From: Methanomicrobiales archaeon
Lineage (GTDB): Archaea; Halobacteriota; Methanomicrobia; Methanomicrobiales; Methanospirillaceae
DNA length: 64,000 bases
Direction: 5' to 3'
Assembly (NCBI GenBank): GCA_012729535.1
Contig: JAAYCY010000055.1
Location: 1 to 64,000, forward strand
A model generated the notes under the pieces. The model worked only from the letters and a program-made list of their open reading frames with translations. It did no database searches and had not been told where the DNA came from. Of the stretch, positions 19,693-28,682 are shown piece by piece. A program made the translations under genes and the position numbers. Every line of letters begins with the position of its first letter. The first letter of the stretch is position 1.

Positions 19693-22600
19693 TCAGGATT
19701 CTATCCGGTATGATTCCCGGGGAATCCTTATCTCAAATCTGGCTCCGAATCTTGGTTTTCCGTTCTCAATAATCGTAATATCAGTCAGGGACAAAATCTC
19801 CCGTACCAGGAACATGCCAAGTCCGGTATTCTTCCCATACCCACGTTCGAAGATCTTTTCTTTTTCGTCATCGGGAATTCCGGTTCCGTTATCCTCCCAT
19901 ATCAAAACCAGATCTTCACCTTCTTTCTGGGCTGATACCCGTATTTCAGAGACTCTTTCCCCGTGCCGGATGGAGTTATCAAGCAGGTTGAAGAAAACTT
20001 TTTCCAGCATCGGATCCGCATAGATAGAAATCCCATGGATATCCGAAGTGATTCTGATATCATCAGGAGGATGCAGGAAGGAAAGAGTTGATTCGACAAC
20101 CGCCCATTGTGGGTTTTGGGATCCTATCGTCTCGTATATCCTGGTAAATTCAATCTGGGACTGAATCTCCTCGGTTGCAGATTTCATGACTCTGAAAGAT
20201 TCGAGCAGTGTTTCGCTCGTAATCTGCGACTCCACTATTCCAAGATATGCATAAATGATACCAATCTTATTGAGGATATCATGCCTTGTTATTCCCGTGA
20301 GCAGACCTAGCTGCCGGTTTGCTTTCTTCAAAGCATCTTCGGTTCGTTTACGTTCATCGATGTCATGTGATATTCCCTGGATAAGAACTACGTTACCCTG
20401 AGCATCTAAAATTGGAGAATAACTTAAGGAATGCCACCGCCATGAACCGTTTTTATGGAGCAGCCGACATTCAACGGTGCCATAATTTTTTTCCTCGATC
20501 ACCTTTTTTCTGACAAAAACAACGATTCGGGTATTATCATCAGGATGGATAAAAAGTGATGCGTGATTCCCAATTACTTCATTATTTTCATATCCAAACA
20601 ATTCGGTCCATTTTTCAGGGATGTAGGTAATAATACCATTCGGTGTTATTGAAAAGACAATATCGTTGGCATTCTCCACGAACGATCTGAATTTTTCCTC
20701 ACTCTTTCGAAGGAGTCTTTCTGCCTGTTTTCTTTTACTTATGTCTCTTGTTACTCCGACAAATCCGGAGAAATTTTTATTGGTATCAAAAGCCGTTGAC
20801 ATTATCATCTCGGCCCAGACAGGTGTTCCCTTCTTCCTTTTGAATTCCAGTTCCAGGACTACTCTTTGCTTAAGAGGCTTTCCTGATTTACTCAGCGCAA
20901 TCCCCTGATTTTGGATATTTTTAAATGTCTGCCATGAAGCCGGAGTTAAAAAATCTTCAACTCCCATCTCCAATGCTTCTTCCTGTGTGAAACCAAGACC
21001 CCGGGTGATGGATGGGGAGATATAGGTAAGATGCATATCCTTATCTGATGTCCAGATAACATCATGGATATTTTCTGCAAGCAGCCGGTATTTCTCTTCA
21101 CTTTCAAAGAGGGCGGCTTTAATCTCTTTCACTGAGGTAATAACCCGCATAGAGACCTGGACACCGGTCATGTTATCCTGGTGGACAATGGGTGTCGCAT
21201 AGAGGTTGACAAATACAGATTTTCCTGATTTTGTCTGTATTCTAATATTTACATCCTCTACTGCTTCTTTTCTCTGCAAGGTGTGGAAAATCCTTTTAAA
21301 TTCGGCAATATCTGAAGGAAAGAGTAAAGATCCGGCATAATCACTTGATTTTCCAACCATTTCCTGTGATGTATATCCGGTAATAGTGAGAATTGACGGG
21401 GAGATATACGTTGCACAGAGATTGTTATCGAGGAGAATTATCAGATCAGAAGATCGTTCAGCTATTAATCTGAAACGTTCCTCAGACTCCCGTAGTGCCT
21501 GTATCATGACAGATCGCTCAGTCACATCACTTGTAATACCCCTGAATCCTGTCCGGTTTCCGTCAATATCCTCAAGGGGAAATGATCTGATATTAAGAAT
21601 CCGCTGACTTCCATCCTTATGAACAGCAGGTATTTCAAAGGTGAGCAGCCCTGGTTTTCTTACCATCCCTTCCCGAAGAACACCCGTCATTACTTCCCTC
21701 CCTTTTGGAGTCAGAATGAGTCCCAGGTTTTTCCCAACCAGTTCTTCTGGAGAATATCCAATGATAGCACTACACTGGGGACTTATATACGTAAAAACTC
21801 CATCAGGGTTCATATCCCAGATTATATCCGGAGATGTCTCTACAATCGACCTGAATTTTTTTTCACTCTCCTGGAGTGATTCCTGCAATATCCTGAGTTC
21901 ATCATACCGCTGGCGTAACTCATCCTCAGTTCCGGCAATCTGTTCATATGCAGCGAGAAGATCATTGTGAACACGCTCCTGCTCAGAATAATCAAAAAAT
22001 GTTTCAAGGAGGCACTGTCTACCCTGAAAGGTAAAAGGAGCAACGGATTTTATTATGGGAATAAGTGTCCCATCAGCGGTGATAAGCGTTCGTTTTGAGT
22101 GATCTACCATCTGATGCAGAGAGCTTACCGGGCATTTCCCTTCTTCTTCAGGACAGAGAAACGAATAGCAGGGACGATTGATAATATTGCTTTTTTTTGC
22201 CCCGATAAGGTCTTCTGCTGCAGGATTCACGTCCAGGATCTCATGTTTGTAAGCATCGATAATGGCGATACCTTCTTTAACCGATGAGAATATCTTGTCC
22301 AGATAATCGCTTTTTTCTTTAAGCTCATCAATTGCTTTCCTTCGTTCAACTGCTTTCAAGATCTTATCGGAGAGCTCGGCAAATTGTGTCTGTGTTTCTC
22401 CTCTTTTCTGGATGTAGAAATCAACACCGCTCTCGAGAGCTGTGATAACAACCTCCTCTCTTCCTTTTCCCGTAAGAAGGATGAAAGGAATGTTTTGATA
22501 CTGCTTTCGTACCTGCTGGAGAAATTCCAGCCCGTCCATACCTGGCATCTGATAATCTGAGACGATGGCATCATAAGAGTGAAGTCGGGGTGATTTAAGG

Positions 22601-22770
22601 GCTTTTTTTGCAGAGGTTAACGTATCAACCCGGATCTCTCCTGTTTGCTCCAGGAAGTGTTTTCCAATCTCGAGATGATCCTCATCATCATCCACATAGA
22701 GGATTGAGATAGGAAAAGCTCTCTGAGGCTGTATCCCTGCTTCATTCTCCTGAGTATTCGTATGTGGCAC
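19693..22770 (-). CDS. Receiver-first multi-PAS histidine kinase (REC-PAS5-HK)
   Basis: 1025 aa, soluble. Receiver about 20-137 with DDD27-29, Asp72 (VSDYQMPGMDG) and Lys at YIQK. PAS1 (about 150-270) carries a Cys pattern (PCYSFLC then KCPV), suggesting metal or redox chemistry or merely structure. A coiled-coil linker precedes PAS2-PAS5 (about 310-800). DHp TRHDILNK with His830. HATPase_c has FFNLLDNSIRHG, EDNGTGIP and NTGLGMFLVREIL. The last PAS and kinase core are close to the truncated kinase at the left edge of the window. PAS3 resembles PAS4 of the 63276 kinase. It is divergent from the membrane PAS protein at 23004. The receiver begins near residue 20, so a shorter start cannot be excluded, but ATG 22770 is the only clear one. 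Confidence 0.93.
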   Translation of the reverse strand: MPHTNTQENEAGIQPQRAFPISILYVDDDEDHLEIGKHFLEQTGEIRVDTLTSAKKALKSPRLHSYDAIVSDYQMPGMDGLEFLQQVRKQYQNIPFILLTGKGREEVVITALESGVDFYIQKRGETQTQFAELSDKILKAVERRKAIDELKEKSDYLDKIFSSVKEGIAIIDAYKHEILDVNPAAEDLIGAKKSNIINRPCYSFLCPEEEGKCPVSSLHQMVDHSKRTLITADGTLIPIIKSVAPFTFQGRQCLLETFFDYSEQERVHNDLLAAYEQIAGTEDELRQRYDELRILQESLQESEKKFRSIVETSPDIIWDMNPDGVFTYISPQCSAIIGYSPEELVGKNLGLILTPKGREVMTGVLREGMVRKPGLLTFEIPAVHKDGSQRILNIRSFPLEDIDGNRTGFRGITSDVTERSVMIQALRESEERFRLIAERSSDLIILLDNNLCATYISPSILTITGYTSQEMVGKSSDYAGSLLFPSDIAEFKRIFHTLQRKEAVEDVNIRIQTKSGKSVFVNLYATPIVHQDNMTGVQVSMRVITSVKEIKAALFESEEKYRLLAENIHDVIWTSDKDMHLTYISPSITRGLGFTQEEALEMGVEDFLTPASWQTFKNIQNQGIALSKSGKPLKQRVVLELEFKRKKGTPVWAEMIMSTAFDTNKNFSGFVGVTRDISKRKQAERLLRKSEEKFRSFVENANDIVFSITPNGIITYIPEKWTELFGYENNEVIGNHASLFIHPDDNTRIVVFVRKKVIEEKNYGTVECRLLHKNGSWRWHSLSYSPILDAQGNVVLIQGISHDIDERKRTEDALKKANRQLGLLTGITRHDILNKIGIIYAYLGIVESQITSETLLESFRVMKSATEEIQSQIEFTRIYETIGSQNPQWAVVESTLSFLHPPDDIRITSDIHGISIYADPMLEKVFFNLLDNSIRHGERVSEIRVSAQKEGEDLVLIWEDNGTGIPDDEKEKIFERGYGKNTGLGMFLVREILSLTDITIIENGKPRFGARFEIRIPRESYRIES

Positions 22771-22846
22771 CGTCCCTAAAAAAAATGTTCTGTTTTCTGA
22801 TATCTTTTTTCTGAATTGATTTTCTGGATTGATATCCTTTTTGACT

Positions 22847-22862
22847 CTGTTTTAATTAAAAG
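22847..22862 (+). promoter_or_regulatory. Candidate TATA box for the membrane PAS protein
   Basis: An AT-rich TTTTAATTAAAAG run lies in the 233-base gap between the divergent kinase (22770, minus) and the preferred ATG 23004 of the membrane protein. A TATA box here would place the transcript start near 22885, giving a leader of about 120 bases. This argues against the longer frame that begins at TTG 22872. Confidence 0.35.
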
Positions 22863-23003
22863 ATTTCGCCATTGTATATTCCATGTGTAGTAACAATTCA
22901 TTCAACCTCCGGGCCATCTGAATCTTATCCTTATCCACACCGCAACATTAAAAAATCTTGTCGTAAGACTATACCACATTGCTGTTCTGATCAGGACTAC
23001 AAT

Positions 23004-26000
23004 ATGGAACTATCAATATCTTCAAGGCAGGTTTCCAGGGGATGTGGGATAGCAATCACTCTCTTTGGCATCTATGGTATTATCGGGTCTATTATCAGTT
23101 CCAGCATGGTCGCCCTGTATCAGGGATCATATGTTCCGGTTTCACCAATCAGTCCGATTCTTTTTATTTTCCTTGGAGTTGCCCTGATTGTTTCAGACCT
23201 TCATTATCCTGCGGTAAAACCATACTCTCTCATTATTTCTATCATCACTATCCTGATGGGAATTAATTATCTTGCTGAATCAGGTGGAGGTATTAACACC
23301 GGTTTTCATTCAACCCTCCTGACCTTATTTCCTTCAGTTATTGTTGAGAAAGCAGGAATGATGTCACCTGTCTCTGCCTTAAGCTTTATTTTCATTGGGA
23401 TTTCTGCTTTCTCTCTCATAAAAGGGTATAACACCTATGGAGGACTGCCGGCAACCATCGTTCTTGCAATAAGCAGTACATTCATTTTTGGTTATATCTT
23501 TGGTTCTCCCCTTATGCACCAAAGCTCCTTCATTCCGGTGTCTCTTCCCTCTGCAATTGGATTCATTCTCCTGTCAGTCGGATATATAACACAGGCAGGA
23601 ACAAACTTTCCGCCTCTTTCCCTTTTTTCTGGTGAATCCTCCCGGGCAATCCTGATGAGATACCTGCTTCCGGTAATCATCTGCCTCGTCATTAGTTTAA
23701 AATTTATAGATCATCTCATTACTGAATCATTCCAGTTGAATCCAGCGATAATGGTTTCAATTGAGGTCCTGATAGCCCTTGTCATCATCACTGCCGTAGT
23801 GATTATTCTTTCAGCAACTCTGGGAAGAAGGCTTGATACTATCAATGTATCACTTGTTGAGAGTGAGGAGAAGTTTCGAACCCTGTTTGATATGGCTCCA
23901 ATAGCTTGTTCTGTCATGAACACTCAGGAGGATCTCATCCTGATTAACAAATACCTGGAAAACATGACTGGCTATTCGTCTTCTGAAATTCTTGGGAGGC
24001 GGGGCGATGAAGTAGGGCTTTTTTCTTCAGATGAGCGAATCCATCTTTCGGAAAAATTAAAGAAGCAGGGATATCTCAGGGATGAAGAGATTACCGTTCT
24101 CACTCGTCTGGGAGAGGTAAGAAGTCAATTGGCATCTTCTTCCCTGGTAATGCTACAGGGAGAACGCCATATTCTCTCGACCATGGTCGATATAACCGAC
24201 AGGAGAAGAATGGAAGATGATCTCAGAAAAACAAAAGACCAGGTAACCGGTATTGCAGAAACTATACCCGGTGTTGTATTCCAGTTCTATGCGAAAAATT
24301 CTGGAGAAATGGGTCTTTCCTATGTGAGTAAAAGGGCTTTTGAAATCTTTGGTGAACAAGGGGATCTCTCATCTTTTCTACAGAAACTTATCTCCGGCCT
24401 GGTTCCAGATGACCGGGAACCTTTTCTTGCATCAATAAATCAGGCGATAAAAGAGGAAACCAGATGGTATTTTGAAGGAAGGTTTGTAAAACCATCAGGA
24501 GATCTTCTGTATTTCCGTGGGGTTTCAGCGCCAGTACGGGAAGGGGATGAACTGGTTTTCAGCGGGGTTATCCTGGATATTACCGGTCAAAAAGAAACGG
24601 AATCTGCTCTTCTCGAAAGTGAAAGAGCATATCGTGAACTATTTAATAATTCAATACTGGGAATTTTCCGGATTACAGCAGAAGGAGAATTCATCAATCT
24701 GAATCCGGCGTTTGCCCGTATGTATGGATATGACTCTACAGAGGATATGAAAAGAGAATTAAAGTGTTTTGGCGAGTCACAGTATTTAGTTCCTGATGAA
24801 TGGAGAACAATACGGGATATTCTTGCCCGTGACGGAGAGATTCAGAAATATGAATGTGAACACCGGCGAAAGGATGGGAGTAATCTCTGGGTTTCTATCA
24901 ATGCAAAGGTAATCCGCAATGATTCAGGGGACCTTCAATATGTTGAAGGGACGGTTGAAGATATTACCAAGAGAAAATTTGCCGAATCTGAACTTATCCG
25001 GAAACAGAATGAACTGCGGGCAGCATATCTGCAACTTGCAGGAGTGGAGGAAGAGCTGAGGCATCAATATTCCGAGATAGTAGATGCTCAAAATGAGATT
25101 GAAAAGAGAGAGAAGAAATTTCGCCAGCTTTTTGAAGCAAATATTGCCGGCATTGTCCTGCACGAGATAATAACCGATGAATCCGGCATTCCCTGTGACT
25201 ATCGCTATCTTGATGCCAACTCCGCATTCGAACGGATTACCGGGCATTCTTTCGCTGATATCGCCCTAAAGACTATCCGTGAAGTGAAACCTGACTGTGA
25301 TCCTGAATGGATAAAAAAATACGGAAAGGTAGCCCTTACCGGTGAACCGATTCATTTTGAGAGTTATGATGTAAACAAGGAATTGTATTTTGATGTGAAT
25401 GTATATTCTCCAGAGAAAGGACAGTTTGCCACGGTCTTCCTTGACATGACTGCAAGAAAACTGGCCGAAAATGCCATCAGCGAGACAAACGCATACCTGG
25501 AAAACCTCATCTCCAATGCATTCGGTCCGATTATGGTCTGGGATAATGACTTTATCATCACCCGGATCAACCGTTCCTGCGAGAATCTCCTTGGAAAAGG
25601 TGCAGATTCATTAATTAGTAAAAACCTATTAGATCTCCTGTCTGCTGATCAGGCAGAGGCCCTGATACAGAAGATAAATCTCTTCCCTGATCACAGGGTT
25701 CGGGATACGATTGAACTCAAGATGGAGCATCAGGATGGGACTACCCGTACGGTTGTATGGAGTATGTCAACGATTATGGACCCGAACAAAGAATATCCGG
25801 TGGCGACGATTGCCCAGGGATGGGATGTTACCTCTGAAAGAGAATTAGAAAAAGAGCGGGTTATGGCTATCGAGAAGATCAATGAAAACATTGCAAAAAT
25901 CGCCATCCTGAACGATGGAATCCGAAATCCTCTCAGCATTATGGCATGTATTATTGATTCAACAGATGATCCTGAAATCATGAAATTACTCAACAATGAG

Positions 26001-26099
26001 ATACAACGGATAGATCAGATGGTTACCAATCTTGATATCGAGTGGATTAATTCTGAAAAGGTACTCAACTTTCTCAGAAGGCATGATTATGGACATTAA
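23004..26099 (+). CDS. Membrane multi-PAS sensor ending in a His-less DHp-like segment, no ATPase domain
   Basis: 1031 aa from ATG 23004. The frame extends to TTG 22872, but those 44 codons lack protein character and may precede transcription. The N-terminal 260 residues form about eight hydrophobic helices with a VSPISPILFIFLG motif, like integral sensing regions of other methanogen PAS proteins. PAS1-PAS5 follow (about 275-910), with a coiled coil between PAS3 and PAS4. The protein ends with a helical segment carrying LNDGIRNPL, where Asp971 stands at the position of the phosphoacceptor His (compare SHELRTPL), then MVTNLDIEWINSEKVLNFL and a stop. There is no HATPase_c domain, so it cannot be an autonomous kinase. 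PAS5 and the tail resemble residues 600-800 of the 1695-aa protein. It could be a dimerising sensor that acts on another kinase. Confidence 0.9.
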   Translation: MELSISSRQVSRGCGIAITLFGIYGIIGSIISSSMVALYQGSYVPVSPISPILFIFLGVALIVSDLHYPAVKPYSLIISIITILMGINYLAESGGGINTGFHSTLLTLFPSVIVEKAGMMSPVSALSFIFIGISAFSLIKGYNTYGGLPATIVLAISSTFIFGYIFGSPLMHQSSFIPVSLPSAIGFILLSVGYITQAGTNFPPLSLFSGESSRAILMRYLLPVIICLVISLKFIDHLITESFQLNPAIMVSIEVLIALVIITAVVIILSATLGRRLDTINVSLVESEEKFRTLFDMAPIACSVMNTQEDLILINKYLENMTGYSSSEILGRRGDEVGLFSSDERIHLSEKLKKQGYLRDEEITVLTRLGEVRSQLASSSLVMLQGERHILSTMVDITDRRRMEDDLRKTKDQVTGIAETIPGVVFQFYAKNSGEMGLSYVSKRAFEIFGEQGDLSSFLQKLISGLVPDDREPFLASINQAIKEETRWYFEGRFVKPSGDLLYFRGVSAPVREGDELVFSGVILDITGQKETESALLESERAYRELFNNSILGIFRITAEGEFINLNPAFARMYGYDSTEDMKRELKCFGESQYLVPDEWRTIRDILARDGEIQKYECEHRRKDGSNLWVSINAKVIRNDSGDLQYVEGTVEDITKRKFAESELIRKQNELRAAYLQLAGVEEELRHQYSEIVDAQNEIEKREKKFRQLFEANIAGIVLHEIITDESGIPCDYRYLDANSAFERITGHSFADIALKTIREVKPDCDPEWIKKYGKVALTGEPIHFESYDVNKELYFDVNVYSPEKGQFATVFLDMTARKLAENAISETNAYLENLISNAFGPIMVWDNDFIITRINRSCENLLGKGADSLISKNLLDLLSADQAEALIQKINLFPDHRVRDTIELKMEHQDGTTRTVVWSMSTIMDPNKEYPVATIAQGWDVTSERELEKERVMAIEKINENIAKIAILNDGIRNPLSIMACIIDSTDDPEIMKLLNNEIQRIDQMVTNLDIEWINSEKVLNFLRRHDYGH

Positions 26100-26239
26100 A
26101 AGGGCTGAAACCAGGATAATACCTGTTCGTTCTTTTCCATGACGGTATCATTGCCCCGGTTAAACTCCAGTGTTGATTCACTTAATTCCTCTGTCAAGAG
26201 GTCTAAAGCGTCTTTACCACGGAGACAGATTTTAGGCAC
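26096..26239 (-). CDS. Possible small protein or gene remnant, 47 aa
   Basis: GTG start at 26239, TAA at 26096-26098, overlapping the end of the convergent membrane PAS gene by 4 bases. The translation is balanced and helix-like (core ALDLLTEELSESTLEFN, C-terminus VLSWFQPF). GGAG lies 17 bases upstream, too far for a normal ribosome site. Directly upstream the same strand stays open in another frame, so this may be the 3' end of a decayed gene. Unrecognised. Confidence 0.3.
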   Translation of the reverse strand: MPKICLRGKDALDLLTEELSESTLEFNRGNDTVMEKNEQVLSWFQPF

Positions 26240-26685
26240 ATTTTATGGATTAAATCTCCATATTCTGTAAAATTCGCAGGCTGTATGATAATACAGGAAC
26301 GATCACTGGTGTATGGGAGTATAATACCAATATAAACACACCATGAGGTTTTGCAGAATACCTTAATATTTTTGGATTTACGCCTGTTGCAGGAGATTAT
26401 TTGAGGAAAAATTTATTATCAATTCCTGATCGTGATTTAGTTTGTCATGCATTCGTGGATCTGATTGAACATGATACATTGAGATATTACCTTTTTTCTA
26501 AAACCCTGCTGATGGATCTAAATACTTGTATTCAATCACAGGCAATATGTGAACAGAACAGAGAGAAAAAACCATCCGTCTTCTCGATTATTCAGGTTAA
26601 TACAAGGTTGAGATCTCCAACCCGGATATTTGATCTTACCCTGGGGGAAACTGCGGTCACCTATACCTCTTTGTATCTCACATAT
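26240..26685. other. Probable eroded coding DNA upstream of the MerR gene
   Basis: 446 bases. The plus-strand frame that runs into the MerR gene reads protein-like from about 26225 to 26540, interrupted by one TGA near 26343 (segments RLYDNTGTITGVWEYN and GFAEYLNIFGFTPVAGDYL). It then loses protein character before the MerR start. The family is not recognised. The minus strand is also partly open. The segment is best read as the remnant of a lost gene, not as the N-terminus of the regulator. Confidence 0.35.
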
Positions 26686-27525
26686 ATGAGTAACACTATG
26701 ATCCAGGATAAGATTCCGATTGGCCGGTTTTCAATGATCACCCGGCTGACCTGTAAGGCACTTCGTCTCTATGACGAAACCGGTCTTCTTTCGCCAGCAG
26801 CTAAGGACAGGTTTACCGGATACCGGTATTATCAGCTCTCACAGATTGAGCGGGGTGTATTGATTCGGTCCCTTGTTGACCTTGGTTTCCCCCTTGCCCG
26901 GATTAGCGAGATGATAGATGCAAAATCCAGTGGTGATAGTAAGAAAATGTGTCAACTCCTTGAAGATCAACGGCAACGGGTTTCTTCAGAGATCGAGCGG
27001 TTACGATCCATAGACCGACTTTTAGAGCGTCAACAAAAGGAGATGTTTTCAATGATTATTGCAGAACCAAAATTCAAAGATATTGAACCTCTTCGTGTCC
27101 TTTCTATCAGGGATAAAGGAGAATATGGAGAGACTATTACCCGGCTCATTTCCCGTTTGTGTGAATTTTTAGGTTCACCTGATGTCCGGAACACCCAGGT
27201 TTCGGTAACCGGCCCTGTTATGACTATCTATCATGATGGTGAATATCGGGAATTTGATGCAGATGTTGAGGTTGCAGTTCCGGTTACCGGGAGACTTCCA
27301 GACCATATCCCGGGTATTGAGGTTAAAACGATTCCGGGAGGCAGATTTGCATCTGCAATCCACAAAGGGCCATACCAGGATGTTCATGAATCCTGGGGTA
27401 AATTGTTTGAGTGGACAGTAAACCAGGGTTATGAACCAAAAACACCGTGCAGGGATAATTACCTGAATGATCCAAATGATGTTATGGAAGAGGAGTTGCT
27501 GACCGAGTTACTCATTCCGGTATAA
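26686..27525 (+). CDS. MerR-family transcriptional regulator with GyrI-like effector domain
   Basis: About 279 aa from ATG 26686 (ATG 26698 is equally possible). The open frame reaches back to 26401, but the added 95 residues do not belong to the family. The winged-helix MerR domain (IGRFSMITRLTCKALRLYDE, then TGYRYYQ) covers about 10-80. A dimerisation coiled coil (RQRVSSEIERLRSIDRLLERQ) is next. A C-terminal GyrI/BmrR-type ligand pocket (about 120-279) contains VEVAVPV and AIHKGPYQDVHESW. Proteins of this kind bind promoter spacers and respond to hydrophobic compounds. No adjacent efflux gene is seen, so the target is unknown. It is followed by a weak hairpin and T-run. Confidence 0.88.
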   Translation: MSNTMIQDKIPIGRFSMITRLTCKALRLYDETGLLSPAAKDRFTGYRYYQLSQIERGVLIRSLVDLGFPLARISEMIDAKSSGDSKKMCQLLEDQRQRVSSEIERLRSIDRLLERQQKEMFSMIIAEPKFKDIEPLRVLSIRDKGEYGETITRLISRLCEFLGSPDVRNTQVSVTGPVMTIYHDGEYREFDADVEVAVPVTGRLPDHIPGIEVKTIPGGRFASAIHKGPYQDVHESWGKLFEWTVNQGYEPKTPCRDNYLNDPNDVMEEELLTELLIPV

Positions 27526-27552
27526 ATCTATGCGATTTTGGATGCCTATCGT

Positions 27553-27592
27553 CATCGTATGGACGACGATGTGGTAATCTTAATTCTTTTTT
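27553..27592 (+). terminator. Candidate terminator after the MerR gene
   Basis: A 6-bp stem (CATCGT/ACGATG, loop of 7) at 27553-27571 is followed 14 bases later by a run of six T. In archaea the T-run alone can stop transcription. The stem is short, so this is a weak call. Confidence 0.35.
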
Positions 27593-28030
27593 CCACGAAC
27601 ATTTAGTATTATTCCCGTGATTGAAAAAATTAGTTTTGGACTTTTTCTCATTACTGAGAAATGATACTCCATCCGGATAAATATTAGAAAAGAATTGATA
27701 GTTTTTTTCGAATTTATATATGCAGGAATTCAGATTGGTATATAATTATGAAAGAGGCCTTTTGTGCGGGTTTTGAAGAAAGAGTTAAATATCCTGTTTA
27801 ACAGCCTACGCATGAAGAAGAAACTAAAAAAAAATCACCTGAACTACCTGAAATTTTTATCTATTATTACTTTTAAGGCAAAAATATCCGATTTTATACT
27901 TGTAAGTGCGATAATGGCAAATCCGGAGGGAGATGGAAGGTTCAGTTTACATTTTTTTAAAATATCCGGCCTCTTGGAAGATATAATTACTCCCCTGGGT
28001 TATCTGGCCGGACGGCTGGAACGCCGGGGT
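27593..28030. other. Intergenic region with TATA-like runs, no convincing gene
   Basis: Plus-strand AT boxes TTTATATATG (about 27711) and GGTATATAATTATG (about 27735) precede a 17-codon frame starting ATG 27748. That frame continues protein-like after its TAA, which suggests an eroded gene. The longer plus-strand frame at 27764-28117 lies opposite the better supported minus-strand 58-aa gene and is not accepted. Confidence 0.35.
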
Positions 28031-28207
28031 TTAGATGATACAATCAATTATTTCGTGTGCTCGTTCAGTCTGCCCTTTCTTATAGAATTTTTTGGCATTC
28101 TGAATCCATCCGTTTAACTCGGCACACCGGGCATCATTCGTTCCCTCATATGTTTTAGCAATCTCAGTTGCCTTTTTTATTTTGTCTTTAAACTTTATCT
28201 CACTCAT
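28031..28207 (-). CDS. Small helical protein, 58 aa
   Basis: ATG 28207, TAA at 28031-28033. A strong TATA box (TATAAATATA, minus strand, 28264-28273) would start the RNA near 28242. The leader contains GGAGGAG, but 22 bases before the ATG, which is unusually far. The product is charged and predicted all-helical, with segments KDKIKKATEIAKTYEG, CAELNGWIQNAKKFYKK and ERAHEIIDCII and two Cys. It looks like two or three short helices in a TPR-like pair. It has no known family. It is the best small-gene candidate in this region. Confidence 0.55.
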   Translation of the reverse strand: MSEIKFKDKIKKATEIAKTYEGTNDARCAELNGWIQNAKKFYKKGQTERAHEIIDCII

Positions 28208-28682
28208 GTCTGCTATTACGTGTTATTGCTCCTCCTAAAGAAAACCTTCTAAAAAAATGCCTCTATATTTATAGTTTTTTATTATTGCTATGAAAATTTA
28301 GTTGTATTGGTGCCATAATGTTAACCGCTTAGAGTGTTACATGGTATACTCGCATCTATGAATATGGTTTAGAGCAAAGAATATCCCGGATTAATTCTGA
28401 CTTCCCTGGTGTGTATACTACTTTGAAAAACTCTGGAAGGATGTAGAAAGAATCTATCAGAGTCAATTGACAGGTGGCTGATTATCCGTTTACGCCTTGG
28501 CATGCGTATTCATCCGGTTCAGGGAGTTAGGTATTGAATAAATCCATCCCGTTGATGTCCATGCCAGAGTATGGATTAAAGCCTAAAAATAGGATGAACT
28601 TTGTAAAACGTAATAGATTGGGATTTTACGGTTCATTTCAAGGATGAAAAGAAAACCATCTCAATTAATTGTCACAAAATCA
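28208..28682. other. Intergenic region, possible eroded gene on the plus strand
   Basis: 475 bases. One plus-strand frame reads protein-like for about 110 codons (about 28312-28650) with four in-frame stops (segments RIYEYGLEQRISRINSDFPG and PEYGLKPKNRMNFVKRNRLG). This suggests a degraded coding sequence of unknown family. The promoter of the 58-aa minus-strand gene lies at 28264-28273. Confidence 0.3.
28264..28273 (-). promoter_or_regulatory. TATA box of the 58-aa gene
   Basis: Minus-strand TATAAATATA, centred about 61 bases before the ATG at 28207. It matches the archaeal TATA consensus well and predicts a leader of about 35 bases. Confidence 0.55.

Noticed and set aside
27764-28117. 117-codon plus-strand frame
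   Set aside because: GTG-started, basic and without features; the minus strand has a better gene with a TATA box.
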